DNA of 64,000 nt from the NCBI GenBank assembly GCA_038373865.1, contig JAXGGA010001646.1, positions 80,914 to 144,913 on the forward strand, given 5' to 3'. The stretch's first letter is position 1. Each line of letters starts with the position of its first letter. Both the position numbers and the translations under genes were made by a program. Source of the stretch: Uloborus plumipes. Its lineage: Eukaryota > Arthropoda > Arachnida > Araneae > Uloboridae. The notes beneath the pieces were generated by a model, which ran no database searches, was not told where the DNA came from, and saw only the letters and a list, made by a program, of their open reading frames with translations. This document shows positions 46,242-58,018 of this stretch, piece after piece.

Positions 46242-46272
<31 letters not shown>

Positions 46273-47410
46273 CAGTGAGAGTAAATTATCGTTGCTTCAA
46301 AAATATCGAGTGCAAAACACTGATAATAATTATTATAGAAAACTTTTTCCAAAGAAATTAGTTCTGTAAGTTCCAATTAACGATATACATGAATGTTTTA
46401 ATAAATATAATTATCGCACATTTTTCCGCACCTTTTGTGCTGAAATATAAAACATCGAACTAGATACTGTCTGATTTTCTTTAGGTAAAACCTTTCTCGC
46501 ATTTACGCATGCGTCAGGTCTTCTCTTATCTTACCAAAATAGAGGTGTTAGGTAAGATAACAATAAGGGGAAGAATAATAAAAAGCATTTTGCGCCGTAT
46601 CAAACAACGTAGAACGATACTTATTTCAAATACAGAGAACTCTCCCTTACGCGCCGGGCCAAGAGACCAACAGAAAAAGGCGCATAAGTGAAAGAGACGT
46701 ATAAGTGAATAAGCCCATTTAAAGGACTAAAACGCACCATAGGCTCTAATGAGAGAATGAATAAGAATGTTTCTGTACACAAGGGACATATTACTACGGT
46801 TTGGCAATTATTGTAACGTCACTACAATGATAAAGATAAAACAAAAATTGTAGCATATCTAATTACAAACTGTTCCCTTTAAAACGATGCATAATGGATA
46901 ATTGCCCCTGCCCAAACTCTAGTTAATGCGGGAAAATGCCTTCCGTGAGCCATCAAGGCGAAAGATTAAAGAGAAAAGTGAAGAAAAATGTTTATTTTTT
47001 AAAGAAAATAAATTTTTTTGCACTTTAGGGAAAATTCGGAGCATAAGTGAAATATTTATCTTTAGAGAGACGCATAAACGAATGATACTATCATTATTTT
47101 GCTGTGAAATGTGCTGGGACCATTGAAAAACGTCGTATAAGTGAAAAAGGCGCATAAATGAGGCGGCGTATAAGTGAGAGTTCACTGTTTATAGTTGAAT
47201 ATGTCAAAAGGATATAGCAAAAATGCAAGTTTTAAATTGAAAAATTCGGAAATTTCCCGTTCACAACCCATCTACCCTCTTTTTAAGTGGAACAGTTCGC
47301 GAGTGCCAGGCGCGGCTTTCATGGACAGACAGTACATCGGTGTTTGAAAAACATCGATGATGAAAACATCGATGTTTTAACAGAAACATCGACATCGATG
47401 TCACAGCACA
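45771..47410. mobile_element. Probable element with reiterated AACATCGAT phrase
   Basis: AACATCGAT, ACATCGATGT or a close variant occurs more than fifteen times, clustered at both edges (45770-45840 and 47335-47405). A fragment of a hAT-type end (CAGTGTTTCCCAACCTTT) is near 45893. The pogo-like MITE at 46633-47187 is nested inside. Exact ends are not clear. Confidence 0.55.
46633..47187. mobile_element. Pogo-like MITE with GCGCATAAGTGA phrase, copy 1
   Basis: CAGAGAACTCTCCCTTACGC at the left and GTATAAGTGAGAGTTCACTG at the right; TA at the left flank, TT at the right. GCGCATAAGTGA variants recur seven or more times. Second copy at 62680-63238. Confidence 0.88.
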
Positions 47411-47749
47411 AATGCCGATTACACTTTACCGTAAAACAAGTTTTCTAGCAAGAACGGTGTCCTTGCAGAGAAGCGATCCATTCTCCGCCTTGCGCTCGTT
47501 TCTGTTAATTTCTACCAATCATTCGCAAGTGTCGGATTCAGAACAGGCTAACAGGAATGAAAATTTGTCCCCAAAGAGTAAGAGGAGACAATCCCTTTTC
47601 TTTTTCGTTTAAAAATGATTATAAAGGGCAGGCATAAAGAGACATATGAATAAAATATTGACCGGGAAAATAAAAAGGTTGATGAAAACAGATTAAAAAA
47701 ATCAACATACCTTTTCCTTTTATGGATCTGATTTGAAAAGATACAGTGC

Positions 47750-48112
47750 AAAAAATAAATTAATGTTTTCACAGTAAAACACTGGTAGCAGAGTTTAAAA
47801 CTGTAAAATGCACAGTAATAAACTGTAAAACTAGCAATTTCAGTTCATTACTGTAAATCAGCAATTTTACAGTTGATTATCACAACTTTACAGTTTGTTA
47901 CCATAAAATTAGCAACATTATATTGTAAAAACAACAGTATAATACTGTCAGCAGAGGTTCCAATTTATACCTGTAAAATGCACAGTAATAAACTAAAACT
48001 AGCAATTTTACAGTATACTACGGTAAATTTAGCAGTTTTACAGTTTGTTACTTTTAAATTAGCTGTATTATACTGTAAAAACGTCTATATTTTACAGTAT
48101 AATAATAATTTA
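47750..48112. repeat. TACAG-family repeat, copy 8
   Basis: Bounded by CAGTGCAAAAAATAAATTAA and ACGTCTATATTTTACAGTAT; two units. Confidence 0.9.
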
Positions 48113-48144
48113 TTTATATATTTTTTTAAGTTAAAGAACTTTAA

Positions 48145-48212
48145 CCCCTGACGGTTCTGGACGTCTTATCACGTTCATTTAACATGTAATTCTGGAACTG
48201 CCGAACTGAGGG
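48145..48212. mobile_element. 68-bp piggyBac-like MITE
   Basis: TTAA (48141-48144) CCCCTGACGGTTCTGG ... CTGGAACTGCCGAACTGAGGG TTAA (48213-48216). The TTAA flanks and inverted ends fit piggyBac. Confidence 0.6.
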
Positions 48213-48216
48213 TTAA

Positions 48217-48754
48217 AGATCCCTTAAAATTGTTGCAGAAACAAAGCTTCCATTCGTGATCCCAGGTTACTCCTCATTATGTAAATTATTTCCGCTCGTT
48301 ACGTGTTTGCGTGTTTTCTGATTCTGACATTTCCCTTGAGAAGCGCTGGGAAAACTCGGCAGAAATCAGCTCAGAGAATAAACAGTTCATACCGCCATAA
48401 AGGCATTAACATTGCTAGGAAACATATTTGAGTAAGAACTTCAAAAGTCGCTGAGATCCGCTCCCATCACACACAGGGGTAAGCGAAAAAATGATTCTTC
48501 AGACCCTCCCAGCAGCAGTTAAATACCACTTCCGCCTGATCACGTGCCTTAAACGTCACCCAGGCAAGCTCATTGCAAAATGTGGGGGTGGCCATAATGT
48601 TTTGGACCTGAGAGCATATATCCAATTTCTCAAAGTCAGGAGAGAAATTGCCCCTGCATCCCAAAGTCCTGATAAGTGAAGATTAAAGAAAAAAATCCCA
48701 GCATGAGTCAAAATCACATTTATGTTGCTTTAAAATTGGAGATTTATTTTAATA
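48217..48754. other. Mixed stretch without recognised gene
   Basis: Opposed ORFs at 48467-48679 overlap on both strands and show no domain. Composition is less AT-rich than the flanks. Not assigned. Confidence 0.4.
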
Positions 48755-50455
48755 CTAGCGGTACCTGCACAGCTTTGCCCGTGGTATAAAATTAAAAGTT
48801 CATTTGTAAAATAATTGATACAGTAAAAAAATGCTTTATTTTAGTTATAATTCAACAAAAATTCCTTCAAAGTATGATATAAAAATCTGGTATGAACCAT
48901 ACACTACTTTTTTTTACGTGTAAATTTCTTAGTAGATGCCTTAAGTGCTAAAATAGTGCTTGGAGTGAGCAAGATAACAATTCAAACATTTACATCCCCA
49001 GTTTGCCACGAAACAATGCAAAAAAACGTTTTACAATGATTAATCTCCTAAATATCGCCGATTTTAACATCATTCAGTGGATTTTTCGCAAAATGTAGCC
49101 AATAGCGCCAAATTGAACCCAAATAAAAAAATAAAAATAAATAAAAAAAATTAAAAAAAAAAAAATTTTTCGCCAAATTTGTCGTCAAATACTTGGCGAC
49201 CAACAGCTTGGCGATATATCGTAAAGTTGTCGCGCCAATTCATATCACTTTTGTCTGCATTGAAATGAACACTGATTTACTCCATAAAAGGGGTAAAACA
49301 CCCTTGGGACATTCAAATGCAACCCCAAGGGGAGATGCACAAAAAAAGCCAAAAGATAAAATAAGAACAATTTTGTTGCTCACAGAAACCAACAGAAATC
49401 TTACCAAAGTTTAAAAGAAGAAGAAACAAACAATACATTTTCCGAAATGAAACTCTTTAAAAAGAACATTGCAATATCGCAATTTATACGATATTTGGTT
49501 AATCTGTGCTTTGGGTACTCCTTTCTCGCTAAATGGGCGATAGACGCGCTAAGCGTGGTAACCCTGGCTATTTTGCGTAGTTTCTTTTGGAGATTTCAAC
49601 TTCGGGAGACAACACGGAAAAACGCGCCAGTTGGTGACTTTTTTGAAAATGCGCCAAGCAGGTTCCCAAAGCACATTTTCACCGGGAAAAAGACAGGGTT
49701 GTCAGAGAATTGAAACAGAAAAATACTACGCCTCCTCTAAAAAAATACTACTGTTTCCAAACGTTGCCAAAATCAATATTGCTGAAATGCGAAATCTATG
49801 AAAATGAAAAAAAAAAAAATCCGATAAATCTTTTAATTAAGTCATTAAAGTATATTGGTAACAGGGTTGCCAGAAAAATACTACGCTCTTTATTTGGGTC
49901 GAAAAAATACTACCGTAGTATCAAAAATACTACGTCTGGCAACGCTGGAAAAAGAACGAAACAAAAAAAGGTATGAAAACGTAACCATGGTAACAACATG
50001 AAAAGTTGATTTCCGTTGATAAAATAATTCATTTCATCTCTATTTTCAAACAAATTTTATTCTCGAGCGCAACCATTTTAGAATCGTTTGGCTTGCTTTA
50101 CTGAAGGTAAGCCTTGAATTCCGAAATTCTAAAAACAATTATTACAGCTCTCCTGATGATCGTAGAAACTTCGAAAAAACTTCATTTTATGCAGAAAATT
50201 TCAAGCTTTCGAATGACATAAGACTTGAAAATGTGTATGAAATGTTTCTTCCCTATTTTATCGAATTTTAGCTAAGAATTAGAACAGAAAAGAACGAAAT
50301 AGAATTTTCGAAAAATCGCCACGTAGTGCATAACTACATGCTACAAACTAATTTTGTGCCAAGTGTCATGAAAATCGACCGAACGGTTTTGGCGCTACGC
50401 GCGTGACAGACAGTAAGAAAGAAAGACAAACCTTCAGCTTTATTATTAGTAGAGA
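48755..50455 (-). mobile_element. Helitron, family C (about 1.7 kb)
   Basis: Plus-strand left edge A|CTAG, with CCACGGGCAAAGCTGTGC read on the minus strand as a decayed hairpin. The right edge reads TCTACTAATAATAAAGCTGA on the minus strand, a typical Helitron 5' end. The host A at the 5' side is not conserved, so that boundary is approximate. It holds a truncated family-B element. Near 49580-49960 repeated AATACTACG phrases suggest further remnants. Confidence 0.7.
48885..49345. repeat. Family-B element, truncated copy
   Basis: Matches 15530-15990: AATCTGGTATGAACCATACA, then ACGTGTAAATTTCTTAGTAG and the TCGCC/GGCGA phrases. It stops near GGGGAGATGCACAA. The reverse end seen in the longer copy is missing. 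Confidence 0.8.
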
Positions 50456-50724
50456 AATGCATTTTGTGTTGCAACAATAATCGTGATCAACAATGGATTT
50501 CCAGTTAAATGCTCACCTAGATTTTAGCATAAAATAATCAAAATGCTGTTTTAAATTGGAAAAAAAATAATAATTAATAGTTAATTAAATAATTAACTAG
50601 CCTATGTTACCTATACGTCATAATACCGAATCGATTGACACCTTATTCATCAAAATCGGATGCATAGTTTAGGAGCTACGGTGAAACATCCATACACATG
50701 CAGACATACATAGTCGGGTAAAAA

Positions 50725-51580
50725 ACTAACAGTTGTTTTTATGGTATAATACAGGCAGTAGAGGTTCCAGTTTAAAACCGTAAAATGCAGAGTGATAAAC
50801 TGTAAAATCAGAAATTTTACAGTTTATTACTGTAAAGGAGAAGTTCGTTACCATAAAATAAAAGTTATTATTCTGTAAGCGCAACAGTATAACGCTGGCA
50901 GCAGAGGTTCCAGTTTAATCCATTAACGCCTGACATTTTTTTCTTCAAAGATATTTTGCATAATGGTTACAAAGTGTTTAATGGACAGGAAAAATAATTA
51001 AAAAAATATTACGTAAAAAATAATCTTTTATCAGGGAAGGAAAAATCGTCCCTTAAAAGTGACGATAGACCCCAGTGGGTACATACTTTTTTTACTATTT
51101 TTTTTTTACGTACGCTATAATATTTAAAAAGACATTTTATAAGAAGAAATAAAATCAACAATGAACATAAACTGGGAAGCTGAGAATCACTTTGAAAACT
51201 TAAGCTTTTTTTCTTGAGATTGTGAACGATGTGGTTTTTGATAAAGATCATATTAAAACTGCTACAGAACACACTTTACAATGGTTACGTGCTGCAATTT
51301 GTTAAAAACGAATTGAAACAATACCAAGGTAATAATTAAACACTATAATTTGGTTGAAATGCTCATTTTTGGGAAATTCAGACTTTTTTTGGACCGTCCC
51401 TAAAAAGGGACGCTAGGCATTAATGGGTTAAAGTGTAAAATACACTGTAATAAACTGAAACTAGCAATTTCACAGTGTATTACTGTAAACTGGCAGATTT
51501 ACAGTTTATTACTGCAAAATTTACAACAAAATTAGCTGTATTATACTGTAAAAACAACAACTATTTTTTTTATTGTACAG
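50725..51580. repeat. TACAG-family repeat, copy 9 (interrupted)
   Basis: Family sequence at 50725-50918 and 51428-51580, interrupted precisely within GGTTCCAGTTTAAAACTG by the piggyBac-like element. Confidence 0.9.
50919..51427. mobile_element. piggyBac-like MITE in TACAG copy 9 (509 bp)
   Basis: TTAA on both sides (50915-50918, 51428-51431). Ends TCCATTAACGCCTGAC and GGCATTAATGGG are inverted. The host repeat supplies the empty site (CAGTTTAAAACTG), so the TTAA duplication is directly visible. ORF 51009-51272 shows no transposase motif. Confidence 0.88.
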
Positions 51581-52042
51581 CATGGCATTTTTGAGTTGAT
51601 AAATGACCCCAGCCATCAAAAACAAGAAACTTTCACCACAAAATACGGGCGCCGGATGCCATCCCTTCATTTCGCCCCGAGTATTTGCAAACGAGATCTC
51701 ATTTATGAGCAAAAAAAAATACCGGCGATCACGTTCCGGAGGGGCATTAGGAACCATTTATCTCCCATTTTTTCGCCATTTATCCCCGGTCTCTACGTGA
51801 AAAGGGAAGATATGCTGATGAGCGAACCGGAGCTCATATCTGGCGATCGGATGAGGCTCTTTTCCGTTATTTAGGGAAAAAAGCGTCATCACGCGAGAAA
51901 CTCCGAGAGGAAATTGATTTGAGGGAAAAGGGAAAAAAAAAGTGTATATAAGTTCCCCAGCAATCGAAAAAAGAGTTAAGTTTCTTTCGTTTTCGACCGT
52001 GTTCGGATTTTTCTGTATGTTTTGAATTCAATTAAGGTGCAC
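51581..52042. other. Non-repeat stretch of unknown role
   Basis: Higher GC than its surroundings. Overlapping ORFs on both strands at 51521-51874 have no domain. GTATATAAG lies near 51946 and could be a TATA box. A segment at 51957-52015 (CCCCAGCAATCGAAAAAAGA) is repeated at 52612-52660 (CCCAGCAATCGAGAAAAGA). Confidence 0.45.
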
Positions 52043-52592
52043 CGTAAAAAATGGATGTTGTTTTTTCAGCATAACACAGCTAATTTATAGTAATAAACTG
52101 TAAGAATTGCTAACTTTACAGTAATGAACTGCAAAATTGCTAATTTTTACCGTTTATTACCGTGCATTTTACAAATTTAAATTGGAACCTCGGCTACCAG
52201 AATGACACTGTTGTTTTTACAGTACTATACAGCTAATTTTACAGTAACAAACTGTAAAAATTGCTAATTTTACACTACTAAACTGTAAAATTGCTGCTTT
52301 ACAGTAATAAACTGTAAAGTTGCTAATTTTGCAGTTTGTTACTGGGCATTTTACAGTTTTAAACTGGAACATCTGCTGCCAGTATTATACTGTTGTTTTA
52401 ACAGTATAATAGAGCTATTTTTGTGGTAACAAACTGTAAAATTATGATAATAAACTGTAAAATTGCTGGTTTACAGTAATAAACTGTAAAATTGCTAGTT
52501 TTACAGTTTATTACTGTGCATTTTACAGTTTTAAATTGGAACCTCGGCTGCCGGTATTATACTGTAAAAACAATAGCTCATTTTTTGCAGTG
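52043..52592. repeat. TACAG-family repeat, copy 10
   Basis: Bounded by GCACCGTAAAAAATGGATG and AGCTCATTTTTTGCAGTG; three units, reversed. GAATTCAATYA lies on both sides (52024 and 52593) and may be a target duplication. Confidence 0.92.
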
Positions 52593-52857
52593 AATTCAAT
52601 CAGCAGTGTAGGTTCCCAGCAATCGAGAAAAGAGGTAAGTTTCTTTCATTTTCTACCGCATTCCCCCCCCCCCTCCCAATAATTTTTGCAAGTCGGCGCC
52701 CCCTGCTTCAAAGTTCATCAACAGTAAACGATAAGAAATCCACAGTTTCTCACAAGAAAATATATTAGTAACAATAATAATAATTGTAAAAGAGAACTAA
52801 CACAAGTACGAAAAGGAAAAAAAAAAAACTTCTTAGAAAATGTTATAACAGACACAC

Positions 52858-53360
52858 TGCAAAAAAGCAGTTGTTTTAACAGTATAATACTGGCAGCAGA
52901 GGGTAAGTTTTACAGTTTAGCACTGAAAAACTAGCAATTTTATTCTATTTTTTATTGTATTTGTTTTCAAAATACGCTGTATTATACTCAGGCGCGGATC
53001 CAGAGGGGGGTCATGGGGGTCATGACCCTTAACCGACAAAATATAGCAAAAAATTTAATTTTTGGTACTTTTTCGAAAAAATTGTCAAAACCCCCATTTT
53101 TGCCCAAAAATGGCACTTTGACCCCCCCCCTTCCGAAAATGACCCCCTCCTTAGCCAGAAGCTGGATCCACCCTTGATTATACTGCAAAAACAACAGTAT
53201 AATCCTGGCAGCAGAGGTTCAGTTTTAAACTGTAAAATGCACAGTAATAAGCTGTAAAACTAGTAATTTTCCCAGTTTATTACTGTAAACTAGCAATTTT
53301 AGTTTGTTACTGTAAAATTAGCTGTATTAAACTGTAAAAACAACATATATTTTTTGCAGG
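52858..53360. repeat. TACAG-family repeat, copy 11 (interrupted)
   Basis: Bounded by CACTGCAAAAAAGCAGTTG and CATATATTTTTTGCAGGGTA; interrupted by a 188-bp hAT MITE. Confidence 0.9.
52989..53176. mobile_element. hAT MITE nested in TACAG copy 11 (188 bp)
   Basis: CAGGCGCGGATCCAG at the left, CTGGATCCACCCTTG at the right, with perfect 8-bp duplication ATTATACT (52981-52988, 53177-53184). Confidence 0.94.
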
Positions 53361-53474
53361 GTAAGTTTGGAAATACAGCTTAAAACCTTTAAAAAAAATT
53401 AAAAAAAAAAAAAACTGAAGACCTGGAAAAAGTCTTACAGTAAAAAAATCCCAAATACCATCCGATGCACTGAT

Positions 53475-53945
53475 CAAAGTGAAAAGCGTTTTGCAAAAGA
53501 TTTACTTCCGCGGCTGAAATGCATCGTCTCATTCCCACGACCCTTTTCCCACCGGCTTATCCCCGCGACGTCCGATATTTCTTCATTCACGGGATCCCGC
53601 GCATGCGCCGGTTCGATCAGCGGAGGGGGGGAAGGGGAGGGGCAGCAGACGATCCGGAGCCCCTCGAAACGTTCCATTTCGCTGGAGGTGCCTCTCGCGT
53701 GCCATAAGCCAGACACCTGTCCGCTCCCGGAGAAGAGAGAGAGAGACATATACACAGGTAAGTCTCCAGCATCCTCCTCTTTGATCTTCCTCATCCGCGA
53801 GATCGGGAAAAATCTCGATCCGAGGGAGGGGAGGGGGGAGATGCATCCCGGATGTTCCGGGCAGATTGGTTGGGGTGCAATCTACCTCCGTTTCCGCATC
53901 CAAAAACAGAGTCTCCGAATCGTTAAACCCGATCCTCGCTCTAAC
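53475..53945 (+). promoter_or_regulatory. GC-rich island, candidate promoter and first exon
   Basis: The only sizeable CpG-rich block in the window. GCGCATGCGC (53599-53608) is a perfect palindrome matching the NRF1 consensus. About 150 bp later ACACAG|GTAAGT gives a perfect 5' splice site at 53757/53758 on the plus strand. ORFs overlap on both strands without a domain. A non-coding first exon is plausible. A minus-strand promoter for IMMP2L is possible but has no linking exon. Confidence 0.45.
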
Positions 53946-54720
53946 ACTAAAAAATTGATGTTGTTTTTACAGTATAATACACCTAATTCTACAGTAATAA
54001 ACTGTAAAAATTGCTCATTTTACAGTGATAAACTAAAATTACTAACTTTACACTGATAATCTAAAATTGCTAATTTTACACTAATAAACTGTTAAATTGC
54101 TGTACAACAGTAATAAACTGCTACATTGCAAAAAGGGAACTGTTGTTTTTACAGTATAATACTGGCAGCAGAGGTTCCTCTTTAAAACTGTAAAATGCAC
54201 AGTAATAAACAGTAAAACTAGCAATTTTAGTTTCTTACTGAAAAGGTAACATTTTTAGTAATTGCTGTAAAATTTAGCTGTATTATACTGTAAAAACAAC
54301 AGTATAACGCTGGTATCAGAGGTTCCAGTTTGAAACTGTCAAATGCACAGTAATAAGCTGTAAAACGAGCAATTTTACAGTTTATCGCTTTAAAATTAGC
54401 AATTTTTGCAGTTTATTACGGTAAAATTAGCTGTATTATACTGTAAAAACAAGATTCTTTTTTTACAGTGTAGTTTTACAGTTTATTACGGTGCATTTTA
54501 CAGTTTCAAACTGGAACCTCTGCTGCCAGTATTATACTGTTGTTTTTACAGTATAATACAACTAATTTTGTAGTAATAAACTAAAATTGCTGCTTTACAG
54601 TTAGTTATAATATGTAAAACAGCTACTTTTACAGTTTATTACAGTGCTTTTACTGTTTTAAACTGAAACCACTGCTGCCAGTATTATACTATAAAAACAA
54701 CAGCTTTCTTTTGCAGTGTA
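53946..54720. repeat. TACAG-family repeats, copy 12 (compound)
   Basis: Two or three head-to-head copies. A reversed start (ACACTAAAAAATTGATG) is followed at 54124 by a forward copy (TGCAAAAAGGGAACTGTTG) to 54470 and then a reversed tail to CAGCTTTCTTTTGCAGTGTA. Confidence 0.9.
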
Positions 54721-55334
54721 ACGCAATTCATCGGGAAAATTAAGATCTGGCACGAACCAAATAAACCCTCATATATTCCTATGATTTTTAAATGCAGTTA
54801 AACTGAGCTTTGTGCCCATTCTGGAACATTGCTGTAACAGTTTAGTGTGATTTTTATACACTAGTTAGTTGCACTAGTCTAGGTATTACAGTTCTTGCTT
54901 TTGAAAAAAAGAGTGTCTGCATTTCCGTTAGAAGTGTGCTTAGTCATTATCTCCTTTGTTCTAAAAATGTTTAAATACACTTAGTGGAAAGTTTGTTTAT
55001 ACCACTTATGGAACAAAACACATTGTAGATTATTACACTTATCGGTATACAAAGCATATGCTATGTGCTTTGTGCCATATATAGAACAAACAATTAAAAC
55101 ATCATTTTTGGTGCACATTTTTAAGATTAATTGTTTTCTTCATTTTTCCTGAACTCAGGGCTATTTAAAAGGTAACAAATGATTTTTTTCACGAAAATAT
55201 AAAAAATCGTGCAGTGAAGGGTTAATAACTTTTTTTTTCTCGTGAGAGTTAGGAAACGGCTGAAGTTTCGGAGTAGTAGGAGGTTCGATCACACAAAGAG
55301 TTAGAGAAATTACTTACAGTGAAGCACCGTTTGT
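54721..55334. other. AT-rich stretch, nothing recognised
   Basis: A phrase like TTATACCACTTATGGAACAAA and its variants recur (near 54995 and 55075), hinting at an old duplication. No gene. Confidence 0.45.
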
Positions 55335-55921
55335 ACTACGGAAGGAACCAATAAGCAAATTGGCCGATTACCGATTAATCGGCTGTTGGTGATCGGCTCA
55401 TTAATCGGCTGAGCCTATTAATGATAAGGATGATTGTTTTTATTTCTTAAAATCAATTTTCATATTATTGTCAATAATATTGCATTATCACATTGTTAAT
55501 TATGTTAATTGGACATTAAAGTTTTTTAAAAAAAGGAGGGGTGGCCTGTGGTGAGCACTCCAATTTAGGAGCACTCAATTTACTTATTTTTTTAATAATT
55601 ATTAGCAATTCAATTCTTTTATTCTTTGTGAAAATTAGAGGTTATCTAAAAGCACTGTGCTAAGGAGAAAACTATCGCCACATGAAAATTGTTGCAACAT
55701 TGTCTATGTGTGTATTTATTCAAAGTAGGAGAATTAATTTATTAAAGACTTTATATCAACTGGTAGGATTATTACTGTTAATAAAAATATTCATCATAGT
55801 TTCTTAGTAAAGATATAGTTTAAAGAATATTATTTAAAAAATTTTGTTGGACGGTTAATGGACCCGATTTTGCCAAATATGGCTGATTGATCGGTACTGC
55901 CGATTAATCGGTTCATCCATA
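55335..55921. mobile_element. hAT MITE, copy 3 (degraded)
   Basis: Same body as 34960-35695 (AATTGGCCGATTACCGATTA, CATGAAAATTGTTGCAACAT, GATTAATCGG). The TAGGGATGCACC ends have mutated (GGAAGGAACC, GGTTCATCCATAG), so the target duplication cannot be read. Confidence 0.85.
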
Positions 55922-56089
55922 GTTTCTACGTTTCTGTTTCATACACGTTTTAATCATTTATACATTTTTTATTTATTTTCCCCCGAAGAGTCCAATACGT
56001 ATTAGCGTATATCTGTTAGATGTTTTTGTGGGTCGCCCCCCCCCCCCTCCAAGTTCCTTAAAAAACATAAACGGTGCTCTACTGTGTTT

Positions 56090-56190
56090 TACCAAGGTTT
56101 TACCAGGTAGCGTCTCATATAGTTCATAAATATGACGGATAAAACGTTATCGAGTGAAGCCTTGGTTTTACTTAGTCAGATATCTATTGC
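56090..56190. repeat. Short inverted pair related to 21231/26345 ends
   Basis: TTACCAAGGTTTTACCAGG near 56089 faces AAAACGTTATCGAGTGAAGC CTTGG near 56142. It resembles the AAGGCTTCACTxGATAxCG end. Confidence 0.5.
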
Positions 56191-56255
56191 CTATTGGGAA
56201 AACAAATCTCCAAAATAATGGGTGAAATTTCAGCTTTTCATATTTTTAAATAATA

Positions 56256-56883
56256 CAGGGTCATTCCATAGTGACTAACGTAACATTCAGAGCTGATTTT
56301 GTAACTTTTTTCTACTTGTAACTTAAAGGATAAAAAATATTTTTTAGTTATGCTGGTGGATTTACAATGTACATGGTATCTATGTATCATTTCTGCTATT
56401 AGTTTAAAACAAAATTACTGACAGTAGATATTTTTTCAACCAAAACAGCAGTGTGACTAACGTAACATTTTTGCAACCCTGAAAATGAATGCTCATGTTG
56501 TGAGACAAAAATTTCTCAAAGTTAAGCAAGTGTTAAAAATTGAATGATATATTTGAAAAATGTGTAAAGTTGGCTTTCAAAAACATAAAACACATTTATT
56601 AAATCTTAATTTTTTTTAGTCTTAAGTGTCACTTTTACTCAAGATAGAGTGTGACTAACGTAACGTGACTAACGTAACCATCGAATAATAAGCAGTATAG
56701 ACATACTACCAATTATTTATTATGGCTAATCTCAGTAATAATTGCAATATTTTTTCAATTTTTTAAACTTCTTATGTTGTATGATTTTTATTTATGTATT
56801 TATTCATTTATTTTTTGATACTTTTTTCACTTCGATATTTTTTTTTCTTCGGCTGAAGTTGACATTTTCATGGAATGACCCTA
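56256..56883. mobile_element. TIR element with reiterated GACTAACGTAAC phrase
   Basis: CAGGGTCATTCCATAGTG at the left and CATGGAATGACCCTA at the right are inverted. GTGACTAACGTAAC occurs at about 56271, 56453, 56650 and 56665. TA at the left flank. No ORF. Confidence 0.8.
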
Positions 56884-56887
56884 CACT

Positions 56888-57478
56888 GTTAAGTATAGAT
56901 GTTGTTTTTAAAGTATAATACAGCTTAATTTTACAATAATTTTACAGTAATAGACTGCAAAATTGCTAATTTTACAGTAATAGACTGTAAAATTGGTAGT
57001 TTCACAGTTTATTAGTGTATTTTACAGTTTTAAACCTGGACCTCTGCAGCGAGTATTATATTGTTTTTGCAGTATAATACAGCTAATTTTATGGTAAAAT
57101 TGCTAATTTTACAGTAATAAACTGTAAAACTAGCTCCTTTAAAGTTTCTTACAGTAGAACTAGCACTTTTACAGTTTATTAAATTAAAATTAGCAATGTT
57201 ACAGTTCATTACCATGAAATTAGCAGCATCGTACTGTAAAAACAACAGCATAATACTGGTAGCAGAGGTTCCAGTTTAAAACTGTAAAATGCACGGCAAG
57301 TAAACTAAAATTAACAATTTGGCAGTTTATTACAGTAAAATTAGCAGTTTTACAGTTTAGTTCTGTAAAGTTAGCAATTTTACAGTTTATTAGTGTAAAA
57401 TTAGAAATTCTTAGTTTAATTACTATAAAATTAGTTATACTATACTGCAAAAACAACATTTATTTTTTACAGTATGGT
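56888..57478. repeat. TACAG-family repeat, copy 13
   Basis: Begins ACTGTTAAGTATAGATG directly after the previous element and ends ATTTATTTTTTACAGTAT. Three units, changing orientation inside. Confidence 0.9.
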
Positions 57479-58018
57479 GTAGGTCAAGGTCTGTCCGTGA
57501 CTACTGCAACCCCCCCCCCCCCCCACTCGAAGGGAGAAGAACTCAATTCAAGAGAGAGGAAAAATAACGTGTTCATTAAAAACCTCACGTCTCTTCCATC
57601 GACGGAGAAAAAGGCACGAACCGAATTCCGGAGAAGAAAAAGGAAAAGGAAAAAAAAACTGCGCCACTTAAATCAGTAGCGGAGCAGATTTGAAAGGCTC
57701 CCCCCCCCCCCCCTCCCATCGATCTCCGCTTTTAAAGAGAGCGCCTCGGAAGAGAGTAGCGGTTTTATTTGTTTATTTATTCCGTTTTCCGAAACTGTGG
57801 GCTTTGCATATTTTCCAAACAGAGTTTTTGGAATGTTGCTAAATTTTTATCTGATCAACGTAAGTTTCGAAAAAACTCTTCAGGTATTAATTTATTTTAT
57901 GCGTTAGATTTCAAATTTGTGACGATTTTACATGGCGGAGAAATACTGGTAGCGGTCTCTATTTAAATTAAAGCAACCATATTTGTTTTCCTAACTATTA
58001 TTATTTGGTACGCTGAAT
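57479..58018. other. Stretch with C runs, nothing recognised
   Basis: Two long C runs (near 57508 and 57703) bracket a purine-rich, moderately GC-rich patch. No domain in the short ORFs. Function unknown. Confidence 0.4.

Noticed and set aside
48467..48679. Opposed ORFs of about 65 codons
   Set aside because: Both strands open over the same bases; no motif or splice context.
51940..51960. TATA-like GTATATAAG as a core promoter
   Set aside because: AT-rich background makes such matches common; no initiator or coding start nearby supports it.
53474..53903. Two 106-codon minus-strand ORFs and opposing plus-strand ORFs in the GC island
   Set aside because: High GC content suppresses stops on both strands; no domain or coding bias that I can see.
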